This document shows positions 42,712 to 51,581 of a stretch of 64,000 nt of DNA, piece by piece. Origin of the DNA: Novosphingobium sp. RL4 (GTDB taxonomy: Bacteria; Pseudomonadota; Alphaproteobacteria; Sphingomonadales; Sphingomonadaceae); assembly GCF_035658495.1 (NCBI RefSeq), contig NZ_CP141945.1, positions 1,539,501-1,603,500 on the forward strand, read 5' to 3'. A model generated the notes under the pieces. The model ran no database searches, was not told the origin of the DNA, and saw nothing but the letters and a program-made list of their open reading frames with translations. The position numbers were made by a program, and so were the translations under genes. Positions within the stretch are counted from its first letter, which is position 1. Each line of letters opens with the position of its first letter.

Positions 42712-43683
42712 TCAGAGATCGAGTTCGAGCACGCGGCCGCGGATGCGCGAGCAGCAGATGGTCATCTGCCCGCCCGCGACGTGCTCCTCGTCGCTGAAGA
42801 AATGGTCGCGGTGATCGAGCGCGCCGTCGCAACCGGTCACATCGGCGATGCACAGCCCGCATTCTCCGCGCCGGCAGTCCGCGTAAGTCTCGACACCCGC
42901 GGCCTCCAGTGCATCGAGGATGGTGATCCCGGCACCAACCGGCACCCTTGCCCCATTCTTCAATCGGACCTCGAAGCTCTGATCATCGGGCCTGTGCGCC
43001 GCGTTGAACACTTCGTATCGAATGCGCGCCGGATCCCAGCAAAGCTCCTCTGCGGCCGACACGAGCGCCTGGATCATTCCCGAAGGACCGCAGACATAGA
43101 CCTGGGTGCCTTCGGGCTGCGCGGCGAGAAGCGCCTTGAGATCGGGCATCCCGCCCCGCTTGGTTTCGATCACCGCGAGGCGGCCGACGCACAGCGATTC
43201 CAGTTCGCCGACATAGGCCATGGCCCCGCGTTCCTGGCCGATGTAAACCGCCGAAAACGTCTCCTGCCGGGAGCCGAGGGAACGTGCCATTGCGAAGATC
43301 GGGGTGATCCCGATGCCGCCGGCGATAAGCAGGTGGTTCGGCAGGTTGCGGATCAGGCGAAAGGCATTCAGCGCGCGCGATACGCGCAGCCGCGTTCCGA
43401 CTTCGAAATTGCCATGGATGAACGCCGATCCGCGCGAGCGGTCCTCGCGCTGGACGGCGATCCGCCAGAACGGTTCGGGCGCTGCACCTGCGTCGAGTGC
43501 GCCGACCACCGAATAGTGCCGAAGGAACCGGCCCTCGCTGCCGCCAAAGCGCAGTTCCACATGGCTGCCGGCTTCGGCGGGCGGTAACGGGCGGCCATCG
43601 GCGGCCCCGATGAGAAACTCCGAGATACGGTCTGTAAGATTTCGCCGCCCCACTATGACGGCGTCCAGGTACTTGTCCTGCAT
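42712..43683 (-). CDS. Ferredoxin reductase of Rieske oxygenase (VanB-like)
   Basis: A 323-aa electron-transfer protein with the phthalate dioxygenase reductase layout: flavin-binding barrel (about residues 5-105; GRFLRHYSVVGA binds FMN), NAD-binding domain (about 110-220; LLIAGGIGITPIFAMA, VYVCGPSGMIQAL) and a C-terminal plant-type [2Fe-2S] domain with CRRGECGLCIADV and the last ligand in TICCSR. It moves electrons from NADH to the adjacent Rieske oxygenase and probably also to the one at 35803-36852, which has no partner of its own. It is the first gene of the operon, divergent from a LysR gene. Confidence 0.92.
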   Translation of the reverse strand: MQDKYLDAVIVGRRNLTDRISEFLIGAADGRPLPPAEAGSHVELRFGGSEGRFLRHYSVVGALDAGAAPEPFWRIAVQREDRSRGSAFIHGNFEVGTRLRVSRALNAFRLIRNLPNHLLIAGGIGITPIFAMARSLGSRQETFSAVYIGQERGAMAYVGELESLCVGRLAVIETKRGGMPDLKALLAAQPEGTQVYVCGPSGMIQALVSAAEELCWDPARIRYEVFNAAHRPDDQSFEVRLKNGARVPVGAGITILDALEAAGVETYADCRRGECGLCIADVTGCDGALDHRDHFFSDEEHVAGGQMTICCSRIRGRVLELDL

Positions 43684-43822
43684 GGCCTCTCCACTGCGCA
43701 GCGCCAGATCATTCGGGCTGGCGAACCTGCGCTTTGCTTCGGCACGGACCTACGGAATCGCCCGCAGCCTCGCTTATGCAATTTGCAGAAGCAGACTTGC
43801 GAAATAGGTATAATACTGGCAG

Positions 43823-45040
43823 GTGGGCGCTATGGCCCATGAAACCGAGCCGCTCATCTCGATCAAGCAATTGCGCGCGATCGTGGCCGTCTCGGAACAT
43901 GCCAGCCTTGTCCGCGCAAGCGAACAACTGGCGATCAGCCAAAGCAGCCTATCACGCCAGATTGCGGACGCCGAGAAAGCGCTGGGCCGCAAGCTGTTCC
44001 AGCGCGGCTGGAACGGCATGGAGCCGACATCATTCGGGGCCATCATGATTGTCCATGCACGCCGCATGATGACCAGGATCGTACAGGCTAGCCGCGATCT
44101 GAATGCGCTTGGCGCCCATGCCGGCGATCTCAGCTACCATCTCAACTGGTTCGTTCTCGATGTCGTCAACGCTGTCCGCCGCACGGGAAGCGCCTCGATG
44201 GCCGCCGATTACCTTTCCGTCTCTCAACCAACGATCAGCCGAACGCTGGCTCAAGCCGCCGCTGCAATCGGGCAAGCCCCCTTCATCCGCATCGCCTCGG
44301 GCATGGCCCCAACGCCCTGCGTTCCGATACTGGAAACCCTTCGCGGCGAACTGCGCGAGGAAGCCGGTCAGATCATGACGGACCTGGGTGCTCTGGCCGA
44401 TCAGGTGACGGGACGCGTCGCGATCGGCCTCCTTCCATTTTCAGAGCAGGATGTCGTGGTGGAGGCGTTCTCGGTCCTTATCCGCGAGCATCCCCATTTA
44501 CGGCTGCAGGCAGTGACCGGAAGCTACACGGCCCTCACCGATGCCCTGCGCCGCGGCGAAATCGATCTCATGCTGGGGCCACTGCGCGGAACGGCAGCGC
44601 CCGGCGCATTGCGTGAAACCCCGCTTCTCGACGAACACCTGACGATTATCGCCCGCCCCGGGCATCGGCTGACAGAAGGCCATGCCGAACTTGAAACCCT
44701 GATCGGCGAAACCTGGGTCGTCGGTCCGCACGGCACGCCGACCCGGCAGTTCTTCGAGGCGTTCCTGCTCGAGCGCGGCATGACACCGCCAGCCCAGATT
44801 TGCGAAATGGTGACTTTCCCGCTCGCCGAAAAACTTGTCCTGGAAAGCGATGCGGTCGGACTTCTGACATACTCTTCCCGGCAGAAGCTATCGCTACACG
44901 AGCGGCTCGGAACCGTATCGTCCGATTTCCCCGAAGCGGTGCGCAAGATCGGGATCACCTGGCCCGTCGGACATTCCCTCTCCCTGCCGCAGGACCTCTT
45001 CCTGCAGGTGCTGCAGCGATGCCTGCCGCCCGAAAGCTGA
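43823..45040 (+). CDS. LysR-family regulator with two tandem HTH domains
   Basis: A 405-aa protein, about 100 residues longer than a usual LysR regulator. The first winged HTH is at about residues 10-70 (ISIKQLRAIVAVSEHASLVRAS, LAISQSSLSRQIADAEKALG). A second HTH-like unit follows at about 107-165 (NWFVLDVVNAVRRTGSASMAA, LSVSQPTISRTLAQAAAAIG). The effector domain starts near residue 185 (ALADQVTGRVAIGLLPF). It diverges from the reductase-oxygenase-gallate dioxygenase operon, its likely target. A TATAAT lies at 43809-43814, only 9 bases before the GTG at 43823; the ATG at 43832 is the alternative start, so the message is nearly leaderless. Confidence 0.87.
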   Translation: MGAMAHETEPLISIKQLRAIVAVSEHASLVRASEQLAISQSSLSRQIADAEKALGRKLFQRGWNGMEPTSFGAIMIVHARRMMTRIVQASRDLNALGAHAGDLSYHLNWFVLDVVNAVRRTGSASMAADYLSVSQPTISRTLAQAAAAIGQAPFIRIASGMAPTPCVPILETLRGELREEAGQIMTDLGALADQVTGRVAIGLLPFSEQDVVVEAFSVLIREHPHLRLQAVTGSYTALTDALRRGEIDLMLGPLRGTAAPGALRETPLLDEHLTIIARPGHRLTEGHAELETLIGETWVVGPHGTPTRQFFEAFLLERGMTPPAQICEMVTFPLAEKLVLESDAVGLLTYSSRQKLSLHERLGTVSSDFPEAVRKIGITWPVGHSLSLPQDLFLQVLQRCLPPES

Positions 45041-45067
45041 AGCCGCCGGTGTCAAGGGCGGGAACGG

Positions 45068-45949
45068 TCAGCCTCGGCGCTGCGATTCGATCATTTGTAG
45101 CAATGCATCTGCGGGTTTCGTCCGATACCGCTCCTTGTGTCTGAGGCCGTAAAATGGCCTTGGCCGAAACTCTATCCCTGCCTTGTACAGCGTACCGGCG
45201 GCTATAGCCGGCGCGACAACCAGCGAGGACAGAACGGCGACGCCCGCGCCTGCCTCCACGGCGGTGCGGACACTCTCGTTGGAGGGCAGCACGAGTGCGA
45301 TGTCGAGCGATGCCGGATCGATGCCAAGATCGCGCAGATGGCTGTCGAGGGTGGAACGCGTGCCGGACCCTTTTTCACGCATCACCCAGCGAGCCTTTCG
45401 AAGCCAATCCGCGTCGATCGGTTCGGTCGTGAACGGCCGGGACTGGACGAGCACCAGCCGATCCTCGCCGATGGGCCAGTGGGCGACAGCCGGATGATCG
45501 ATTTCGCCTTCGACGAAGCCGAGATCGGCATTGCCGTCATGGACATGAACCGCCGCCTGCTGGGTGTTGCTGATCGTCAACTCCACACCGAGTGCCGGGT
45601 ACCGCTGCTGGAACACCGCCAATAAGGGCGGAAGCCAATAATTGGCGATGGTCTGGCTGGCGACGACACGCAGCGATCCTCTCTTGAGACCGCCCAATTC
45701 TTCTAAAACCGTCTCAGCAGCGGTCGCTCGCGCGAGTACGCCGCGGGCTTCGGCCAGGAACAGACGCCCGGCTTCGGTCAGCGTGATGCCACGCCCGACA
45801 CGATGGAACAGCTTGATCGCGTGACGCTCCTCCAGCGCCGCAATCGCCGCCGAAGCTGCCGACTGGGTAACGTTGAGCGCGCGGGCTGCAGCAGTCATGT
45901 GCTCACGCTCGGCCACGCCGACGAAGATGCGAAGCTGCTCCAGAGTCAT
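45068..45949 (-). CDS. LysR-family regulator (YeiE-like), divergent from yeiH
   Basis: A 293-aa LysR protein: HTH at about residues 1-60 (MTLEQLRIFVGVAEREHMTA, LNVTQSAASAAIAALEERH) and effector domain from about residue 85 (RGSLRVVASQTIANYWLPPLL). The divergent pairing with a YeiH-family gene is the classic yeiE/yeiH order of many proteobacteria, where the regulator controls the transporter in response to sulfite or related sulfur compounds. ATG 45949 is chosen; a TTG six codons upstream lacks support. The spacing of 108 bases to yeiH fits a shared control region. Confidence 0.9.
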   Translation of the reverse strand: MTLEQLRIFVGVAEREHMTAAARALNVTQSAASAAIAALEERHAIKLFHRVGRGITLTEAGRLFLAEARGVLARATAAETVLEELGGLKRGSLRVVASQTIANYWLPPLLAVFQQRYPALGVELTISNTQQAAVHVHDGNADLGFVEGEIDHPAVAHWPIGEDRLVLVQSRPFTTEPIDADWLRKARWVMREKGSGTRSTLDSHLRDLGIDPASLDIALVLPSNESVRTAVEAGAGVAVLSSLVVAPAIAAGTLYKAGIEFRPRPFYGLRHKERYRTKPADALLQMIESQRRG

Positions 45950-46057
45950 AAACGACGCATACCACAATCAATATGATTTAACGATCGGAATGATAAAAAG
46001 TCCGGGTTGGATTGATTGATCGATCGGCCGTAGCTGGATCTGCGAAAGGAGATCGCA

Positions 46058-47149
46058 ATGGCTGTTTTCGCTCATGATCGCCAGGCCCTGTCCCACTTGC
46101 CCCTCATTCAGCGCCCCACCGTACTGCCGGGTGCCATGCTCTGCCTGGCCGTAACGGCAGCCGCTTATGCACTGGAGGCTGCCGAGCGGGCAGTTACAGG
46201 CAAGGCGTGGCTGGAGGCGCTCGTACTAGCGATCCTTGTCGGCACGGCCGTGCGGAGCTTGTGGAACCCCAGCGATAAGTGGCATTCCGGGATCGCGTTC
46301 AGTGCCAGATATCCACTCGAAGTTGCAGTGGTCCTGCTTGGTGGATCGGTTAGCGCCACGATGATTTTGTCTGCCGGCACCGGCCTCCTTTTCGGCATTA
46401 TCGGGGTGGTGGTCGCCGCTATCCTCCTGAGCTTCGGAATTGGTCGCCTGCTCGGCTTGCCGCCTCGCATGGCGCTGCTGGTTGCGTGCGGGAACTCGAT
46501 ATGCGGCAATTCCGCCATAGCGGCTGTAGCGCCGGTGATCGACGCGAACGGCGACGACGTCGCCGCGTCGATCGCCTTCACCGCCGTTCTGGGCGTGATC
46601 GTGGTGCTCGGCCTGCCGCTGATCGGTATCGGACTCGAAATGAGCGGGCTCGCTTTCGGCGCATTCGTCGGGCTGACCGTTTACGCTGTCCCGCAAGTGA
46701 TCGCGGCCGCTTCGCCGCTGGGCGCGATCGCCGTCCAGATGGGCACCTTGGTCAAGCTGGTGCGAGTGCTGATGCTCGGACCGGTTTGCCTCGCCCTTTC
46801 CTTTGTCGCGCCAAAGCTCCCTCCCCGGACAGATCGAAATGGCGAGCAAGCCGCCGCTGGCACCAAGACGAAGCAACCGGGAATTGCCCATCTCGTACCG
46901 TGGTTCATCATCGGCTTCCTGGGCTTAGTTGCGTGCCGTTCGTTCGGTGTGGTGCCGATCGGTATGGTCGCCCCGATGGGCCAGGTCGCCACGCTGTTGA
47001 CGGTGGTATCGATGGCAGCCCTGGGCCTCAGCGTGGATGTGTTGAGCGTAGCGAGAGCCGGGGGGCGCCTCACAGCGGCCGTGGTACTCTCGCTTCTTGG
47101 CTTGGGCGCTATCAGCCTCACGCTTCTGTTCGTGCTGCATATCGCGTGA
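46058..47149 (+). CDS. yeiH: YeiH/UPF0324-family putative sulfate/sulfite exporter
   Basis: A 363-aa membrane protein with about ten hydrophobic segments. The family signature GNSICGNSAIAAVAPVI (about residues 147-163) and the early LEAAERAV...ALVLAILVGTAVR region identify UPF0324. Members are annotated as sulfate exporters and some have been linked to sulfite or taurine metabolism; transport direction is not proven here. GAAAGGAG precedes the ATG. No sulfonate-degradation gene is adjacent, so the LysR partner is the only functional hint. Confidence 0.9.
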   Translation: MAVFAHDRQALSHLPLIQRPTVLPGAMLCLAVTAAAYALEAAERAVTGKAWLEALVLAILVGTAVRSLWNPSDKWHSGIAFSARYPLEVAVVLLGGSVSATMILSAGTGLLFGIIGVVVAAILLSFGIGRLLGLPPRMALLVACGNSICGNSAIAAVAPVIDANGDDVAASIAFTAVLGVIVVLGLPLIGIGLEMSGLAFGAFVGLTVYAVPQVIAAASPLGAIAVQMGTLVKLVRVLMLGPVCLALSFVAPKLPPRTDRNGEQAAAGTKTKQPGIAHLVPWFIIGFLGLVACRSFGVVPIGMVAPMGQVATLLTVVSMAALGLSVDVLSVARAGGRLTAAVVLSLLGLGAISLTLLFVLHIA

Positions 47150-47225
47150 CGAGTTTACGACGGCGTAATCCGCAAGCAAAGCCCATCGCAGCCTTGCCGA
47201 TGCTGCGCCCTCGGACCGCGCGACA

Positions 47226-48308
47226 CTATTGGTGAAATACAATCCGGTTTCGGCCGGTTTCCTTGGCCCGGTACATCACCCTGTCGACCAGAGACAATAA
47301 CTGCTCCTGATCCTCCACTCTGCCCTGCACCAGCAGAGCCCCGACGCTTGCCGTGACGTTGATATTGAGATCCGCCTCAGGAATATAGATGGACTCTATG
47401 GCCTTGGTGAAACGGGCAAGCAGCGCCAGCATTTTCGGCTTGCTCATGCCCGTTATCGCCACGCAGAATTCCTCGCCCCCCATGCGCGCAATCAAATCGC
47501 GCTCGCCGCAGTTACTTGTCAGCGCATCCCTGACATGAATGAGCACCCGGTCTCCCGCCGCATGCCCGTGACGGTCGTTAATCGCTTTGAAATGATCGAG
47601 ATCGATCATGGCAATGCCGAGTGGAGCCATCTCCCCGCTGCCGTCCTCATGCCGGTTTGCACACAGGGCCGCGAACTCTCGAGCAAAGGCGCGGCGATTC
47701 AGGGCACCCGTCAATGGATCGATATCTGCCAGTGTCTGCATTTCCATAATCTGATGATGAATGCGCAGAGATGTGGCGACCCAATGCGCCATCCCCTGCA
47801 ATCGCATCATGTCTTCCACGTCCTGCGCATATGTCTGGCAGTGCCCGATGTTGATCGTGCCGAAGCAGCGCGATCCGCTAAGCAAGGGCACATCGAGGCA
47901 TGATTTCAAACCCTTGTCGCTCAGGATCTTGCAATCCCAATCGTCCAACAAGGAGAGATCCGGGCAGATTTCAGCCTTCCCCTGGGCAAAGACCCGCCCG
48001 ACCATGGTACCGGAAACAGGGACGGGCATATCAATGGGAATAGCGTCATTGCCTTCCATAGCGACCAGGCGAAGATGGTCTGCATCCGCGCCCGGCAGTG
48101 CGATCGTGACGCGGTCGGCCCGAAAAATTACGCGTGACCAGCGCGCTATCACGTTCATGATATCGTCTATGCCCTGAGAGGCGGACAATTCCTCGATGAA
48201 ACTGACGGGAAGCTCAATGGACAGGCCATCGTAAGACGCCTCATCCGCGGGGCTTTCAAGATCGTCATGGAGCGAGTCACCCTGGTGCCGATCAATGTGC
48301 CTGGGCAT
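47226..48308 (-). CDS. GAF-GGDEF diguanylate cyclase
   Basis: A 360-aa cytoplasmic signalling protein. A GAF domain covers about residues 45-180 (IDDIMNVIARWSRVIFRADRVTIAL, CLDVPLLSGSRCFGTINIGH) and the GGDEF domain about 190-355 (DPLTGALNRRAFAREF, DLDHFKAINDRHGHAAGD, and the active-site motif GGEEF). The intact motif predicts c-di-GMP synthesis from two GTP; no inhibitory RxxD site is evident five residues upstream of GGEEF (the sequence is DLIARM). ATG 48308 has GGGAGAAG upstream; the TTG six codons earlier is less likely. It faces away from the export operon across 480 bases. Confidence 0.9.
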   Translation of the reverse strand: MPRHIDRHQGDSLHDDLESPADEASYDGLSIELPVSFIEELSASQGIDDIMNVIARWSRVIFRADRVTIALPGADADHLRLVAMEGNDAIPIDMPVPVSGTMVGRVFAQGKAEICPDLSLLDDWDCKILSDKGLKSCLDVPLLSGSRCFGTINIGHCQTYAQDVEDMMRLQGMAHWVATSLRIHHQIMEMQTLADIDPLTGALNRRAFAREFAALCANRHEDGSGEMAPLGIAMIDLDHFKAINDRHGHAAGDRVLIHVRDALTSNCGERDLIARMGGEEFCVAITGMSKPKMLALLARFTKAIESIYIPEADLNINVTASVGALLVQGRVEDQEQLLSLVDRVMYRAKETGRNRIVFHQ

Positions 48309-48787
48309 CAAAAGCTTCTCCCGCAAACCAGTGCCTTGTCGCCTCCACCATATCTTCGAATGGCAAACACATCATGCAATGTTGATAAAATGGCATATTT
48401 CACTTTGAAAAACACCAGTCCGAGCATTTAAAATTACATCTGCCCTGTTGGGATATCTTTCTCCGACAGTGGGACGGTCAGCGCCGGACCGAGCAACGAC
48501 AGCACAGGGCAGCCAGAGCTGGCGCCGATCCCCGCTAGCGGCAGGATCGGAACGGATTTCCAGGAATTTTCTTTCGAAAGCCCCCTCATTTCGCGATGAA
48601 CAAAATCGCTTGCGCAACCAAATGTAACTTTCAGTCCATCCAATTTTACGTCGCCGTCTGTAGAGGCGCCCCCGCCGCGCTATCTCACGACGCGCCGGGT
48701 AGTCCGAGGGCGCGGGTTCAGGCCCGCAGCTCCGGACCATCCTGCGCCCTTCGCGACGATGACGGGCGCGAAAAGGGATTTTCACAG
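48309..48787. other. Divergent intergenic region before the export operon
   Basis: About 480 bases separating the GGDEF gene and the ABC gene. It starts AT-rich (48360-48440) and then becomes GC-rich. A 69-codon minus-strand frame at 48434-48643 lacks any recognisable feature. The region must hold promoters for both flanking genes but I cannot place them. Confidence 0.45.
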
Positions 48788-50512
48788 ATGGCAGGCCATT
48801 CTCCCCAGCGGATCGACTGGGGCACATTCCTGGGTTGGGCGCGGGGCGTGCTGGCGCCAGACCGCGCTTTCATGACGATGGCGATGATCTACGGCGCTGC
48901 GATCGGCCTGCTGTCGCTGGCGACGCCGATCTCCGTGCAGATGCTGATCAACTCGGTGGCCAATACGGCGCTGCCGGTGCCGCTGTTCACGCTGGCCGCC
49001 GTGCTGTTCGGCCTGCTGGCGCTGTGGTCGCTGCTCGGCGCGCTGCGCACTTACGTGATGGAAATTTTCCGTCGCCGCCTCTTCGCGCGTTCAGTGGCCG
49101 AGATCACTCTGCAGGCGGTCCATGCCCAGAACCCGTTCTTCCAGGACGAGCGCCGCAGCGACCTGTTCAACCGCTTCTTCGAAGTGGCCACTGTCCAGAA
49201 AGCGGTGCCCTCCCTGCTGATCGGCGGCTTCACGATCTTCTTTCAGGCGATGATCGGCTTCATCGTCACTTCGTTTTACCACCCGGTATTCCTGGCCTTC
49301 AACCTGCTCTTCGTGCTGGCGGTCTGGATCATCTGGAAGATCTGGGCGCGCAGCGCGATGGAAAGCGGCGTGGCGCTGAGCCACCGCAAGTACGAGACCG
49401 CGCACTGGCTGGAAAGTGTGGGCGCCTCCAACGGCTTCTACAAGTCAAGCCGTCATCTCGACTATGCGATGGACATGTCGGAAATGCGCACGGCGGCCTA
49501 TGTCGATGCGCACCGCGAGCATTTTCGCGCGACCTTCCCGCAGAGCGTGGCGCTGCTGCTGCTCTATGCGCTGGCCAGCGCGGCGCTGCTGGCGCTGGGC
49601 GGCTGGCTGGTCATTCGCGGCCAGCTCTCGATCGGCCAGCTGGTCGCGGCGGAGCTGATCCTGTCGAGCGTGTTCTACGGCGCCGCGCAGCTCGGGCCAT
49701 ATCTAGATACCTTCTACGACCTGGTTGCGGCGGTCGAGGAACTCTCGCTGTTCCATGCCATTCCGGTCGAGGACATGGCTCCGCGCGGGGAGGGCGATGC
49801 GCGGCCGCGCGACGGGGGCCTGTCGCTGCGCCGGGTGGCGATCGCAGCCGGGGGCGACCGCGCCCGCTTCGATCTCGACATTCCCTCGGGCACCCATGCG
49901 GTGGCGGCAAGCGATCCGGGGATCGACCGGCTGCTCAGCCGGATGCTCAAGCGCCATTACCGCCCCGACGAGGGCCTCGTCACCCTGGGCGGTGCCGATA
50001 TCGCCGCCCTCAACATCTACCGTCTGCGCAGCGACGTGATCGTGCTCGACCGCACGGACATCGTCGAGAGCACCATCCGCGACTACTTGCGCCTCGCCAA
50101 TCCGCAGGCCGACCCGGCGCGCGTGCTGGACGTGCTGGATCTTGTAGGGCTGGGCGACCGGATCGTCAGCCTCGACGGCGGTATGGACTGCCTGCTGTCC
50201 TCCAGCGGCTGGCCGCTGACGCGCGCCGAGACCATGCGCCTCAAGCTGGCGGGCGCCCTGCTGGCCCGCCCGCGGGTACTCATTCTCTCGGGCCTGTTCG
50301 ACATGGTGCCGGTGGAGGAACTGCGCCCGGCGCTGCGCCAGCTCGACGACCGCGAGACGACGATCATCGTCTTCACCTGCCGCCCCGATGCTTTCGAGTT
50401 CGACCACATGCTCTGGCTTGGACGGGATTCCCAATTGCTGACACAGGACCGCGCGGCTTTCGCCGCCGCCCGTAACTCCGCGAAAGGAGGTTTCCATGCC
50501 CTTCCGCGATGA
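48788..50512 (+). CDS. ABC exporter-like protein with degenerate (ATPase-dead) nucleotide-binding domain
   Basis: A 574-aa protein with the layout of a type I secretion ABC protein: six-helix membrane domain (about residues 25-315) and a C-terminal NBD-like domain (about 345-560). Every catalytic motif of the NBD is altered. The Walker A position reads ASDPGIDRL with no GKS/T (about 371-380); the Q-loop reads VLDRTD without Gln (about 418); the signature reads LSSSGWPLT in place of LSGGQ (about 468); Walker B reads VLILSGLFD without Asp-Glu (about 495); the switch His is Cys in VFTCR (about 527). The fold around these sites and the reading frame are intact, which argues for selection and against decay. 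The HlyD-like gene overlaps by 17 bases. Confidence 0.88.
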   Translation: MAGHSPQRIDWGTFLGWARGVLAPDRAFMTMAMIYGAAIGLLSLATPISVQMLINSVANTALPVPLFTLAAVLFGLLALWSLLGALRTYVMEIFRRRLFARSVAEITLQAVHAQNPFFQDERRSDLFNRFFEVATVQKAVPSLLIGGFTIFFQAMIGFIVTSFYHPVFLAFNLLFVLAVWIIWKIWARSAMESGVALSHRKYETAHWLESVGASNGFYKSSRHLDYAMDMSEMRTAAYVDAHREHFRATFPQSVALLLLYALASAALLALGGWLVIRGQLSIGQLVAAELILSSVFYGAAQLGPYLDTFYDLVAAVEELSLFHAIPVEDMAPRGEGDARPRDGGLSLRRVAIAAGGDRARFDLDIPSGTHAVAASDPGIDRLLSRMLKRHYRPDEGLVTLGGADIAALNIYRLRSDVIVLDRTDIVESTIRDYLRLANPQADPARVLDVLDLVGLGDRIVSLDGGMDCLLSSSGWPLTRAETMRLKLAGALLARPRVLILSGLFDMVPVEELRPALRQLDDRETTIIVFTCRPDAFEFDHMLWLGRDSQLLTQDRAAFAAARNSAKGGFHALPR

Positions 50513-51581
50513 CCATATCGTCCATTTCAAGACCCTCCAGGGCCTGCGTCCGCCGCGTCCCGCGCGCGTGCTTGCCTGGATACTGCTGATCGCGATGGCC
50601 ATTGTCGTCGCCTTCCTGCTGCTGGTGCCCTGGCAGCAGACGTCGAACGGCAACGGCTCGGTCATCGCGCTCGACCCGCGCGACCGCGTGCAGAACATCA
50701 CCGCGCTCGTCCCCGGCCGGGTCGAGGAATGGTATGTGACCGACGGCGAACTGGTGAAGAAGGGCGACCGTATTGCCCGCATCGCCGACAACGATCCCAA
50801 CCTGATCGCGCGCCTCCAGGCCGAGCGCGCGCAAGTCGATGCCGAGATTGCCGCAACCCGCCAGGCGATGGGCGTCGCCCAGCGCGACGTCGGGCGCATG
50901 CAGCAGCTCTACGGCGAAGGTCTGGCGCCGCGCCGCGACCTCGAACTCGCGCAGATCAAGGTGGCTGACTACGGCGCCAAGGTCGCCAAGAGCCTGGCCG
51001 ACCGCAACCGGCTGGACATCAACATCAACCGCCAGTCGGTTCAGATGGTCCATGCCCCGCGCGACGGGCGAATCCTGCGCATCCTTGGCGGCGACAATGC
51101 CACGATGGTCAAGGAAGGCGATGTGATCGCCACGTTCGCACCCGAACAGGCGGTGCGCGTGGTGGAGCTCTACGTCGATGGGCGCGACGTGCCGCTGATC
51201 CATCCGGGCCGTCCGGTGCGGATGGAGTTCGAGGGCTGGCCCGCGATCCAGTTCAGCGGCTGGCCCTCGGTAGCGGTCGGCATGTTCGACGGGCAGGTGC
51301 GGGCCATCGACGTTTCCGCTTCGGCCAACGGACTGTTTCGCGTGCTGGTGGAGCAGAAGCCCGGCGCGCGGCCATGGCCGAAGGAGCCGTTCGTGCGCCT
51401 AGGCGCGAAAGTACGCGGCTGGGTGATGATGGATACCGTGTCGAGCGGCTATGAACTCTGGCGCCTGCTCAACGACTTCCCGCTGCAATATCCGGTGAGT
51501 GCCCTCGAAGCGGGCACTTATGCGGGCAGCGTGAGCGGAAACGGCGGCTCGGCGGAAAAGGAAGGCGGCAATGCCAAGTAA
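50496..51581 (+). CDS. HlyD-family periplasmic adaptor (membrane fusion protein)
   Basis: A 361-aa adaptor: short cytoplasmic N terminus, one membrane helix (about residues 23-45, ARVLAWILLIAMAIVVAFLLL), lipoyl/barrel-sandwich half-motifs (VQNITALVPGRVEEWYVTDGELVKKGDRI and VHAPRDGRILRIL), and a rather short alpha-hairpin between them (about 105-180). It should link the ABC-like membrane protein to the TolC-type channel. A near-perfect Shine-Dalgarno (AAAGGAGG) lies inside the end of the ABC gene, so it can be strongly translated. It overlaps the ABC gene by 17 bases and the TolC-like gene by 11. Confidence 0.9.
   Translation: MPFRDDHIVHFKTLQGLRPPRPARVLAWILLIAMAIVVAFLLLVPWQQTSNGNGSVIALDPRDRVQNITALVPGRVEEWYVTDGELVKKGDRIARIADNDPNLIARLQAERAQVDAEIAATRQAMGVAQRDVGRMQQLYGEGLAPRRDLELAQIKVADYGAKVAKSLADRNRLDININRQSVQMVHAPRDGRILRILGGDNATMVKEGDVIATFAPEQAVRVVELYVDGRDVPLIHPGRPVRMEFEGWPAIQFSGWPSVAVGMFDGQVRAIDVSASANGLFRVLVEQKPGARPWPKEPFVRLGAKVRGWVMMDTVSSGYELWRLLNDFPLQYPVSALEAGTYAGSVSGNGGSAEKEGGNAK

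Noticed and set aside
48434..48643. A 69-codon minus-strand frame in the gap before the ABC gene, considered as an export substrate
   Set aside because: No glycine leader, cysteine pattern, repeat or signal; weak start context; nothing supports it as a gene.
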